A stretch of 36,849 nt of DNA from CAZGOM01 sp964542875 (lineage in GTDB: Bacteria; Planctomycetota; Phycisphaerae; Phycisphaerales; Phycisphaeraceae). The stretch lies in assembly GCA_964542875.1 (NCBI GenBank), contig CAZIWA010000052.1:1-36849 (forward strand), in the 5' to 3' direction. The notes beneath the pieces are model-generated. The model was not told the DNA's origin, ran no database searches, and saw only the letters and a list, made by a program, of their open reading frames with translations. Within the stretch, counting starts at the first letter, position 1. Every line of letters starts with the position of its first letter. This document shows positions 15,684 to 23,353 of this stretch, in pieces. Made by a program: the position numbers and the translations under genes.

Positions 15684-16736
15684 TTATATCGCCTCAACGG
15701 CCACAGGTCGTTTGTAATCAATCACCGGCAGCGAAACCCGGCCGGATTCATACCCCGGCGTATGCCAGCACGCCGCCCAATGCCCAGGCTCAATCTCCAA
15801 TAACCCAGGCGGCTGCGTCGCACACTTGGGATCGTTGTTGTAATCCTTGCACCTGGGGTGGAAGGGGCACCCGGGCGCAAAATCCCTCGGGTTGGGCACG
15901 TTCCCGGGGATCGTCTCCAGGCGTTTCACCACCTTGCCGACCACCGGCATGGAGTTAAACAGCCCACGGGTGTAGGGGTGCATCGGCTTTTGAAACACCG
16001 ACATGACAGACCCGTATTCCACCACCCGGCCCGCATACATCACCGCCACCACATCGGCATTTTCCGCCACCACGCCCAGGTCGTGGGTGATCAGCAGCAC
16101 CGACATTTTCTTTTCATGCTGCAGCTTGCGCAGCAGCGCCAGGATCTGCGCCTGAATGGTCACGTCCAGCGCGGTCGTCGGCTCATCGGCCAGCAGCAGC
16201 CGGGGCTTGCATGCCAGCGCCATGGCAATCATCACACGCTGGCGCATCCCGCCCGAAAGCTGATGCGGATATTCCTTGATCCGGTTGGCCGGGTCGGCGA
16301 TGCCCACGTCGCTCAGCGCTTGTATAGCGATGCCCATCGCCTGCTCAGGCGTCACGTTCTGGTGCAGCAGAATGGCTTCAATGATCTGTTCGCCCAGCGT
16401 AAATACCGGGTTCAGGCTTGTCATCGGCTCCTGAAAGATCATCGCGATCTTGTTCCCCCGGACCTTGCGCATTTCGTTGTTGCTCAGCTTCAGCAGGTCG
16501 CGGCCTTCAAACAAAATCTCACCCGCGTTGTAAACCGCAGGCGGCCTCGGCACCAGGCCCAGCACAGACATCGCCGTCACCGACTTCCCACACCCGGATT
16601 CGCCCACCACCGCCAGCGTCTGACCCTCATACACCGTCAGGTTCACCCCGTTGACGGCGTTCACCTTCCCGCGTCCGGTCTCAAACGACACGGACAGGTT
16701 TCGGATCGCAAGCAGGGGGGAAGTCGCTTCAGCCAT
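15684..16736 (-). CDS. Oligopeptide/dipeptide ABC transporter ATP-binding protein (OppD/DppD type)
   Basis: A 350-residue ATPase. The Walker A is GESGCGKS at residues 45-52, the Q-loop is in IFQEPMTSLNP, the ABC signature is LSGGMRQR at 160-167, the Walker B is LLLADEPTTALD, and the H-loop is in LLITHDLGVV. The C-terminal oligopeptide-transporter extension carries GCPFHPRCKDY, DPKC and HWAACW, the cysteine pattern typical of Opp/Dpp ATPases. It energises uptake through the OppB/OppC permeases encoded upstream. The usual partner ATPase OppF is not encoded in this operon, so the protein may act as a homodimer or pair with a subunit encoded elsewhere. 73 bases separate it from oppC. Confidence 0.93.
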   Translation of the reverse strand: MAEATSPLLAIRNLSVSFETGRGKVNAVNGVNLTVYEGQTLAVVGESGCGKSVTAMSVLGLVPRPPAVYNAGEILFEGRDLLKLSNNEMRKVRGNKIAMIFQEPMTSLNPVFTLGEQIIEAILLHQNVTPEQAMGIAIQALSDVGIADPANRIKEYPHQLSGGMRQRVMIAMALACKPRLLLADEPTTALDVTIQAQILALLRKLQHEKKMSVLLITHDLGVVAENADVVAVMYAGRVVEYGSVMSVFQKPMHPYTRGLFNSMPVVGKVVKRLETIPGNVPNPRDFAPGCPFHPRCKDYNNDPKCATQPPGLLEIEPGHWAACWHTPGYESGRVSLPVIDYKRPVAVEAI

Positions 16737-16809
16737 GCCAATTCACTCTCACTACGAATAACGCGTCACGCCTAGTTTACCCGGTCTGTGCCTCTCACCC
16801 ATCGTTGGC

Positions 16810-18015
16810 TCATTGTGCTTTGGGGTCCAGCGCATCACGGAGCGATTCCCCCAGCACGTTGTATGCAAACACCGTCAGGAAGATGGCCCCGCCGGGGTAA
16901 AACGCCAGCCACCAGTAAAACCCGCCCGCGCCCTTCACCGACTGGTTCAATAGCGCACCCCAGCTTGGTGAATCCACCGCGCCAAGGCCAAGGAAGCTCA
17001 ATCCCGCTTCGGATGTCACCGCAGCGGCGATGCCGAAGCTCATGCTCACCAGCACCGGTGCAAGCGCATTGGGCAGCATATGCACAAACAGCGTCGAGCG
17101 AAGCGGAAGCCCCGCAGCGATGCACCCCTGCACAAAGTCCATATTCCTGAGCTTCAAGAACTCCGCCCGGACGAACATCGTGTACCCCTGCCAGCTCGTG
17201 AGCCCGATGATCGTCATGATCAGGTAAATATTGCGCGTGTCAAAGGCCGCGATGAAGGTCAGCAGCAGGTACATCGTCGGGATGGCCGAAAACACTTCCA
17301 CCAGCCGCATGCCAAGCAGGTCCACCCAGCCCGCGAAATAGCCCATCAGCCCGCCCAGCACAATCCCGATAGCAGCGGCGATGCCCGTCGCCACAAAGCC
17401 GATGCTCACCGCCACCCGGCATGAGTGCACCATCTGGCTTGCCACATCCGCTGCCGTCGCCTCGGTGCCCATCCAGTGTTCAGATGAGGGTGCTTGTTCT
17501 TCCGCGTCGCTCTTGTCCCGCTGCCGGTCAGAAGGCGAGTAGGGGATCGGCGCGTTGATCACCCAGGCGATCTCTTTTGCCTCCAATCCCTCCCGATACT
17601 TTTCATACACCACCAGCTCAGGCGGGCTCAAAAAAACAAAGCTCAAGGTCGTCAACACACCCAGCCCGACCAGTGTTCCGATCGCCGGCAGCTTCTTTGT
17701 CTTCAAAACCCGGCTGGCCAGCCATCCCGCCAGCAGCACCAACGGCCCCACCGCCAGAATGACATCCCACGGAGTCAGGTATTGCAGCAGCGGGCTGGAA
17801 ATCACTCCGTTGGCCGTCTTCATCAGGTACGGGTGGCTGTTGGCGATGAATGGCCCATAGAACCCCAGCACCGTCATCAGCAAAATCCACCCCAGGCCCA
17901 TCCGCGCGATCCAGGGCCGCAGCGTGGTGCGCAGGGTCGCCGTCAGCAGTGTTTCACGCTTTTCGACAGGCGTTGCGGTGCCGCCGCTATTCATCGGCAG
18001 GGGTGTGCTACTCAT
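16810..18015 (-). CDS. Peptide ABC transporter permease, OppC/YejE type, with inserted membrane segments
   Basis: A 401-residue permease. The C-terminal half is a standard binding-protein-dependent permease domain: SCRVAVSIGFVATGIAAAIG, then the cytoplasmic coupling (EAA) region around FVQGCIAAGLPLRSTLFVHM, and the final FAYNVLGESLRDALDPK. Family members are usually about 300-340 residues. The excess lies between the first membrane segment (about 40-57) and the permease domain: two further hydrophobic stretches, DVILAVGPLVLLAGWLA and GTLVGLGVLTTLSFVFL, then a hydrophilic loop that includes SSEHWMGTEATAADV. The start ATG overlaps the oppB stop by eight bases (ATGAGTAG), indicating translational coupling. 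Confidence 0.9.
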   Translation of the reverse strand: MSSTPLPMNSGGTATPVEKRETLLTATLRTTLRPWIARMGLGWILLMTVLGFYGPFIANSHPYLMKTANGVISSPLLQYLTPWDVILAVGPLVLLAGWLASRVLKTKKLPAIGTLVGLGVLTTLSFVFLSPPELVVYEKYREGLEAKEIAWVINAPIPYSPSDRQRDKSDAEEQAPSSEHWMGTEATAADVASQMVHSCRVAVSIGFVATGIAAAIGIVLGGLMGYFAGWVDLLGMRLVEVFSAIPTMYLLLTFIAAFDTRNIYLIMTIIGLTSWQGYTMFVRAEFLKLRNMDFVQGCIAAGLPLRSTLFVHMLPNALAPVLVSMSFGIAAAVTSEAGLSFLGLGAVDSPSWGALLNQSVKGAGGFYWWLAFYPGGAIFLTVFAYNVLGESLRDALDPKAQ

Positions 18016-19087
18016 AAGTCACCCTCGGGTCAGCAATGGTGTAGCACACGTCGGCGATCAACTGGCACAGCAGCCCGAGGAACCCAAGCACCAGCGCGCT
18101 GGCCATCACGATTTCCCGGTCCCGGGTAAAGATCGCATCCACCGCCAGGTTGCCCATGCCCTGCAGGCTGAAAATCTTCTCGATGATGATCGATCCCCCA
18201 AACAAACCGGGAATCAATCCCGCGCTCACCGTGATCAGCGGCAGCAGGCTGTTTCTCAGCACATCGCTGAACAGAATCTTCCATTCGCTTACGCCCTTGG
18301 CCCGGGCCGTCCTCGCATAGTCAGCCGCGATGTTTTCCAGCATGGCCGCCCGGGTCAGCTTCGCATCAAACGCCATCGACCCGTAGGTCAGGCACACCAC
18401 AGGCAAAAACAAATGCCACGCGATGTCCACCAGGTACCCGCGCACCCAGTGCCCATCGGGCCCGTAGGACGGCAGAAACGGCATCTCCGCGGCATCCGAA
18501 GAGGTAAACCCGTTGTTGGGAAACCAGTTGAGGTATTGGCTGTTGGCCAGGTATCCAAGCAGCAGCACGCCGACCAGCATCGTCGGCACGGACCAAAGCC
18601 CCAGCAGCGTCAGGTTGGCGGTTTTATCGAACAATCCGCCGCGACGCCTTGCCGCCAGAATCCCGATCACCAGCGCTGAGGGAAAGGTCAAAAGCATGGC
18701 CAGCACGTTGAGCGTCATCGTCACCGGCAGCGCTTCGATAAACAGGTCCAGCACCGGCCGGTTTCGCGAAAAGCTGTTTCCCAGATCCGGCATTTTGAAC
18801 CCGATGCCGTCGTACTCATGTGTTTCCGGGTTGGACGTGAACCCCACGGGTGAAACCTGGTTGAGCCACCGGAAATACTGGATCACCAGCGGCTTGTTGA
18901 GCCCATAGCGCTTGTTGTAATACTCCTTAAGCGCCTGGCGCTGCGTCGCCTGCATCCCGCCGTCGGCATCCAGCTTCGGGCCGCCGACGCCGCCTGGGGA
19001 AAGCGCCATCACGAAAAACGTCACCATCGTCACCCCCAGCAAAGTGGGGATCAGAAGCAGCAATCTTCTGATGATGTAGTTGATCAT
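18008..19087 (-). CDS. Peptide ABC transporter permease, OppB/YejB type
   Basis: A 359-residue permease beginning MINYIIRRLLLLIPTLLGVT, the characteristic first membrane helix of OppB/DppB/YejB. An extracytoplasmic region with RYGLNKPLVIQYFRWL follows. The transport domain includes FIEALPVTMTLNVLAML, the EAA coupling loop YARTARAKGVSEWKILF and the ending IADVCYTIADPRVTYE. It is somewhat longer than DppB and close to YejB in length. With OppC it forms the membrane channel for di- or oligopeptides. It lies 56 bases after oppA and overlaps oppC. Confidence 0.93.
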   Translation of the reverse strand: MINYIIRRLLLLIPTLLGVTMVTFFVMALSPGGVGGPKLDADGGMQATQRQALKEYYNKRYGLNKPLVIQYFRWLNQVSPVGFTSNPETHEYDGIGFKMPDLGNSFSRNRPVLDLFIEALPVTMTLNVLAMLLTFPSALVIGILAARRRGGLFDKTANLTLLGLWSVPTMLVGVLLLGYLANSQYLNWFPNNGFTSSDAAEMPFLPSYGPDGHWVRGYLVDIAWHLFLPVVCLTYGSMAFDAKLTRAAMLENIAADYARTARAKGVSEWKILFSDVLRNSLLPLITVSAGLIPGLFGGSIIIEKIFSLQGMGNLAVDAIFTRDREIVMASALVLGFLGLLCQLIADVCYTIADPRVTYE

Positions 19088-19143
19088 GGTTCTCGCTCAC
19101 CCTCAGACGGCAATTCAGGGACGGTACATTCCGCCTGACCCGA

Positions 19144-21006
19144 TCAATCCTTCCAGCGCTGCTGTCCTTTGGGTACAAACCATTCTTCCCGGCCGTTGAG
19201 CCCCACGGGGATCACTTGCACGTTTTGGATTCGCTTATCGATCACCGCGATGGCCCGGCGCGTGTACAGGAACGTGTACGGCTGATCTTCGTAAAGCAGC
19301 CGATGGCACGCCTGCCACAGCTTCATCCGTTTGTCCTCATCGATTGTTCTGCGCGCTTCGGCGATCAGTTTATCCAGCTCCGGGTTTTTGTAAGCGGTGA
19401 AGTTGTCCCCGCCGCTTTCCCATTGGCTGGAGTCAAACATCTGGTAGATGTCCGACTCGATGCCGCTGCCCCAGGCCATGCACAGCGCGTCAAAGTCCCG
19501 CTGCTTCAGGTGTTCATCAAACACGGCCCATTCCAGCGGGTCGATATCCATCTGCACGCCCACTTTGGCCATGTTGTCCTTCAGCGAAAGCATCACTTTT
19601 TCCCAGAAGCCCGTGCCGGTGGGAATCGTGATCTTGAACCTGAAAGGCTTGCCGTCCGGCGCCAGGATCACGCCGTCGGGCCCTTTCTTGAAGCCCGCTT
19701 CCTCCAGGAGTTTTTGGGCTTTGGCCACGTCCGTCGTGTACGGCATAAGGCTTTTATCGGCCTGCGGGCCCCCCCGGTTAAACGGCCCCGTCACAGGAAT
19801 CCCATACCCCAGCAGCACTTGTTTGTGCAGCCGCTCGTAGTCCATCAGGTAGCTCATCGCCTGGCGCACGCGCTTGTCGGCAAATGCCGTGGGCTGGCCG
19901 TTGCGCTTCTGGTTCCAGGCGATAAAGCCGTATCCACCCGTGATCCGCTCATACTCTTTCACATTGCTCCGGCTCATCACCTCGGGGTCTTCTTTGAGGA
20001 ATTTGAGCTGTTCCGGCTGCGCCATCAGCATGTCCAGTTCTTTGTTCCTGTACATGTTCACTTGCGCTTTGGGGTTGTCCACCTGGTCGTAAACCATCCG
20101 GTCAAATCCCGGCGCTTTTCCCCAGTACCGCTGGTTCCTGTAAAGGATCAGCGGCTTGCCGGTCGACCACCCATCGGGCGTCTCCATTCGGTAGGGGCCC
20201 GTTCCCAGCAGCAGGCCTGGGTGGGCGTTGAATTCCTTGGCGGAATACTTTGAATAAAAGTGCTTGGGCAGGGGGGACATCCCGCCCGCTAATTCCAATG
20301 CGGAGAAAAACGGCTCGTCAAACTTAAACTCGACTTCATAATCGTTGATCACCGTGCACGAGACGATCTTTTTAAGCATTTCCCGCGCGGTGGGGCAATC
20401 CACTTCCGGGTTCATCGTCCAGTCGTACATGTATTTGAAGTCTTGCGCTTTCACCGGCACGCCGTCGGAATAGGTTGTGTCCTTGCGCAGCTTGAAACGG
20501 TACGTCAGCCCGTCTTCGCTGATTTTCCATGACTCCGCCAGCACCGGCTGCCACTGGAACGTCACCGGGTCGCGCTGAATCAGCGATTCCATCACGTTGG
20601 ATTGGATCGTTGCGCCGTAGGCATCCCGGCTCACCAGCGGGGTGATTTTCGCCACCTGGGTGCCAAACGAATCTTTAAGCCAATCCCCCTTGGAATACCC
20701 GGCCATCTTTTCCGCAGCTTCGATGCGCTCAAACGGGTCGACGCCCGCGCCTTGCCACTCGTCGCCCGTCGGAGTGCGCACGCTTGCCTGGGTGGTGACG
20801 ACCGACACGCCTTGTTTGATCTGCCGTCGGATGTCCGCCAGATCCCCCGTGTGCTCCTTCAATTGCGTATTGATCGACTGCATCACTTCCCACTGCCGGT
20901 CGTACTGCTTCATGCTAAGCAGCACCAGGCCGATCACAGTGACCAGCAACACCACAATTATCAGGTCTTTAAAACCAAATCGGTTTCCCATGCCAGCCTC
21001 ATTCAC
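19144..21006 (-). CDS. Peptide ABC transporter substrate-binding protein (SBP family 5) with N-terminal membrane anchor
   Basis: A 620-residue protein of the OppA/DppA family. The binding domain starts about residue 125 with LVSRDAYGATIQSNVMESL and includes VLAESWKISEDGLTYRFKLR, FSDGVPV-like TYSDGVPVKAQDF, GTGPYRME, KRVRQAMSYLMDYERL and QMDIDPLEWAVFDE. Instead of a cleavable or lipoprotein signal it has a membrane segment at residues 14-31 (DLIIVVLLVTVIGLVLL) with no lipobox, then a likely short coiled coil (about 33-65). It is therefore probably tethered by an uncleaved helix. It is the first gene of the five-gene unit. A start five codons later (20991) is also possible. A TATGAT box lies about 42 bases upstream on the - strand. 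Confidence 0.92.
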   Translation of the reverse strand: MNEAGMGNRFGFKDLIIVVLLVTVIGLVLLSMKQYDRQWEVMQSINTQLKEHTGDLADIRRQIKQGVSVVTTQASVRTPTGDEWQGAGVDPFERIEAAEKMAGYSKGDWLKDSFGTQVAKITPLVSRDAYGATIQSNVMESLIQRDPVTFQWQPVLAESWKISEDGLTYRFKLRKDTTYSDGVPVKAQDFKYMYDWTMNPEVDCPTAREMLKKIVSCTVINDYEVEFKFDEPFFSALELAGGMSPLPKHFYSKYSAKEFNAHPGLLLGTGPYRMETPDGWSTGKPLILYRNQRYWGKAPGFDRMVYDQVDNPKAQVNMYRNKELDMLMAQPEQLKFLKEDPEVMSRSNVKEYERITGGYGFIAWNQKRNGQPTAFADKRVRQAMSYLMDYERLHKQVLLGYGIPVTGPFNRGGPQADKSLMPYTTDVAKAQKLLEEAGFKKGPDGVILAPDGKPFRFKITIPTGTGFWEKVMLSLKDNMAKVGVQMDIDPLEWAVFDEHLKQRDFDALCMAWGSGIESDIYQMFDSSQWESGGDNFTAYKNPELDKLIAEARRTIDEDKRMKLWQACHRLLYEDQPYTFLYTRRAIAVIDKRIQNVQVIPVGLNGREEWFVPKGQQRWKD

Positions 21007-21093
21007 ACGCTAGGGTCTGCATCCGCGGATCAAACACGCCCGAATCATACCAGCACTCCCCACTACGATTCCCGCACCGTTTGGTTCAGCCGC

Positions 21094-21099
21094 TAAAAT
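21094..21099 (+). promoter_or_regulatory. -10-like box immediately before the first Tim44/TerB-like gene
   Basis: TAAAAT preceded by GC, eight bases before ATG 21108. The bases between are CCCCACCC, with no Shine-Dalgarno match. The paralogue at 23354 has the same box and nearly the same spacer. Confidence 0.45.
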
Positions 21100-21107
21100 C
21101 CCCACCC

Positions 21108-23186
21108 ATGCTTCCAACCTCCTCCTTCCGGCGCCCCCTGACGCTTCTTCTCGCGTCTACTTTGCTTCTGCTCAACCTGGCCTTCACCCAGTCCCTCTTC
21201 GCTCGGGCCGGCGGCGGCGAAAACTTCTCCTCCGGCTCATCAAGCTCCTCAAATTCCTCAAGCTCATCCGGTTCCCGTTCTTCCAGCCCCGGTTACTCCA
21301 GCGAATCCTCGCGCCGGGAGGAGCCGCAACGCGATCAAGGCAAGCCCGCCGGCCCTCCCCGCCCCATGACTTTGCTGGAGAAGTTCTGCCTCTTTTGCTG
21401 TTTTGTCCCAGCCGGCTTGTTCTTGCTTTACGCCTTTATATTCGGCAAGAAAGTTCCCAAAACCCTCAACGCCGGCCAGCGTGCAAAGCAAAGCAGCGCC
21501 AGCGACGCCGCCATCAGCACGATAAAAAACACGGACCCCTCCTTTTCACCCGATCGCTTTAATGAACGCGTCAAGCTCGCCTTTGAAAAAGTCCAGGCGG
21601 GCTGGTCCCATCAAAACATCGGCGTCATCAGGTCTTTCACTTCCGACGGTGTTGTCGAACGCTTCGCGCTTCAGTTTCAGGAGCAGATCGATGAAGGCTA
21701 CCGCAACAAAATGGATAACGTCATTGTCGACGAACCTCTGATCGTCGACGCAACCGTCGGCCCATTTTTTGAAGCCGTCACCGTCCTCGTCGGCGCCAGC
21801 GCCCAGGACACCAATGTCGATCTTCAAACCGGTCGTCACATTTCCGGCGATTTCTCTCCGCAGACATTCAGCGAATACTGGTCATTCCTCCGCCGCCGTG
21901 GCGGCCCAGACCCCGCCACCGAGCCCCGGCAGGGGCTTATCGAAGGCGTCTGCCCAAACTGCGGCACGCGCCTTAACCAGGATGGCCTCGGCCCGCGCTC
22001 ATTAAAGTGTCCATCCTGTTCCAGCGCACTTTTCTCAGGCACGCACGACTGGGTCCTGGCCGAAATTTCTCAGGTCAGCGTCAAGCAGACTTCCGCCGTC
22101 GCACCTGTGCCTCAGTCGGTCGTTCTCTATCAAAAGTCCAACGATCCCGGCATTTCCACCGCCCACCTTGAGGACCGCGCCTCACTTGTCTTCTGGCGCT
22201 GGGCCAAATCCCTCCGCGTCGGCGATACCAAACCGCTCCGCAAAGTCGCCACCCCTGAGTTCTGCGAAACCATCGCCAAAACCATTGACTCCCAAACCGA
22301 TCCATCAAAAGACACCCGCACCTTCTACGGCAAATGCGGCGTCGGCGGCGTGCAAACCCTCGGTATCATCCCCGGCCCAAACGTCGACCGTGCATTCATC
22401 CTCGTCGAATGGTCCGGCCAAACCCTCTCCACCTCCATCCAGCCCGCTCAGCCCCGCGAATACAAACCCGTCCCCGATGCCGGCATCTACTGCACCAGTC
22501 TCCTCACGCTGAAACGCAATGCAGGCGTCTCTTCAAACCCCCAGCACGGTCTCTCCTCCGCCCACTGCCCAACCTGTGGCGGCCCTGAAACCGACGAAAC
22601 CCTCGATTCCTGCAGCTACTGCGGCACCATTCTCAACGACGGCTCTGCCGACTGGGTCCTCGCCTTCATCCACGACAGCCGTTCACAGGCCGCCAAGTCC
22701 ATCATGGGCGAACTCTCCAGTTCCACGCTTCGTCAGCAAACCAATCCCGGCAGTCCCAGCGCATTCGACGACTCCGATCCCCGCTTCTCCACCCCCAGTT
22801 TCACGGCCCTTTGGCTTGCCCGGCTGATGCTCAGCGATAAAGTCCTCACCGATTCCGAGCGCAAGCTGTTTCACGCGTTCTGCACGCGCCACAAGATCCG
22901 CGGCACCCAGGCGCAGGCCATGCTTGATACCGCCCGCAAAGAGCGCGCCCAGGGCCTCGTTCCCCCTCCCCCCTCAGGTGAACAGGAAGCCCGGCAATGG
23001 CTGGCTCTGTTGGCCAATGCGATCTATATCGCCGGGGCTCCCACCTCAGATGATCAACGGCTTTTGCTTATCGCTGCCGAGCGTCTTCATCTCTCCGAAA
23101 AAGATGCCCAGCAGGCCAACAACGCCGCCCGTGCTGAAGCCCTCGCTCTGGCCCGCCAGGCCATCCAGGGCAGAAAGCGCTCGTGA
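21108..23186 (+). CDS. Tim44-like / zinc-ribbon / TerB-like membrane protein, paralogue 1
   Basis: A 692-residue protein. A signal or anchor at about 10-33 ends ARAGGGENF, then comes a Ser-rich linker (about 40-70) and a second membrane segment at about 93-113. A Tim44-like domain at about 140-275 holds FNERVKLAFEKVQAGW and DGVVERFALQFQ. A zinc ribbon follows (CPNC near 281, CPSC near 300), then a second, weaker Tim44-like unit (about 330-470; DPGISTAHLEDRASLVFWRW) and a second ribbon (CPTC near 486, CSYC near 503). The C-terminus (about 565-690) is TerB-like. The start is fixed by comparison with paralogue 2: both begin MLP, then FRR six to eight residues in, after the same GCTAAAAT leader. 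Function unknown; a membrane-associated protein-binding role is plausible. Confidence 0.75.
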   Translation: MLPTSSFRRPLTLLLASTLLLLNLAFTQSLFARAGGGENFSSGSSSSSNSSSSSGSRSSSPGYSSESSRREEPQRDQGKPAGPPRPMTLLEKFCLFCCFVPAGLFLLYAFIFGKKVPKTLNAGQRAKQSSASDAAISTIKNTDPSFSPDRFNERVKLAFEKVQAGWSHQNIGVIRSFTSDGVVERFALQFQEQIDEGYRNKMDNVIVDEPLIVDATVGPFFEAVTVLVGASAQDTNVDLQTGRHISGDFSPQTFSEYWSFLRRRGGPDPATEPRQGLIEGVCPNCGTRLNQDGLGPRSLKCPSCSSALFSGTHDWVLAEISQVSVKQTSAVAPVPQSVVLYQKSNDPGISTAHLEDRASLVFWRWAKSLRVGDTKPLRKVATPEFCETIAKTIDSQTDPSKDTRTFYGKCGVGGVQTLGIIPGPNVDRAFILVEWSGQTLSTSIQPAQPREYKPVPDAGIYCTSLLTLKRNAGVSSNPQHGLSSAHCPTCGGPETDETLDSCSYCGTILNDGSADWVLAFIHDSRSQAAKSIMGELSSSTLRQQTNPGSPSAFDDSDPRFSTPSFTALWLARLMLSDKVLTDSERKLFHAFCTRHKIRGTQAQAMLDTARKERAQGLVPPPPSGEQEARQWLALLANAIYIAGAPTSDDQRLLLIAAERLHLSEKDAQQANNAARAEALALARQAIQGRKRS

Positions 23187-23295
23187 CGTAGACGTATGCA
23201 AGGATCACGCGCCTCACCTTGAATTGCGAGAGACAACCGGAAATTTCCCGCAATTCGGTCCCCGGCTGCTGGCATCATCATTCTTGAGCGTCCCA

Positions 23296-23315
23296 CGCCG
23301 GCTTTGTCGCCGGCG
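23296..23315. repeat. GCCGGC hairpin between the paralogues
   Basis: CGCCGGC at 23296-23302 pairs with GCCGGCG at 23309-23315 around TTTGTC. No T run follows. It resembles the hairpin at 33335-33351, so it may be a small dispersed palindrome. Confidence 0.5.
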
Positions 23316-23340
23316 CGCGCCGATCGAACGCACCTCACGC

Positions 23341-23346
23341 TAAAAT
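23341..23346 (+). promoter_or_regulatory. -10-like box immediately before the second Tim44/TerB-like gene
   Basis: TAAAAT preceded by GC, seven bases before ATG 23354. The spacer CCCTCCC has no Shine-Dalgarno match. It is nearly identical to the leader of the upstream paralogue. Confidence 0.45.
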
Positions 23347-23353
23347 CCCTCCC

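Noticed and set aside
19216..20253. 345-codon frame on the + strand
   Set aside because: Antisense to oppA.
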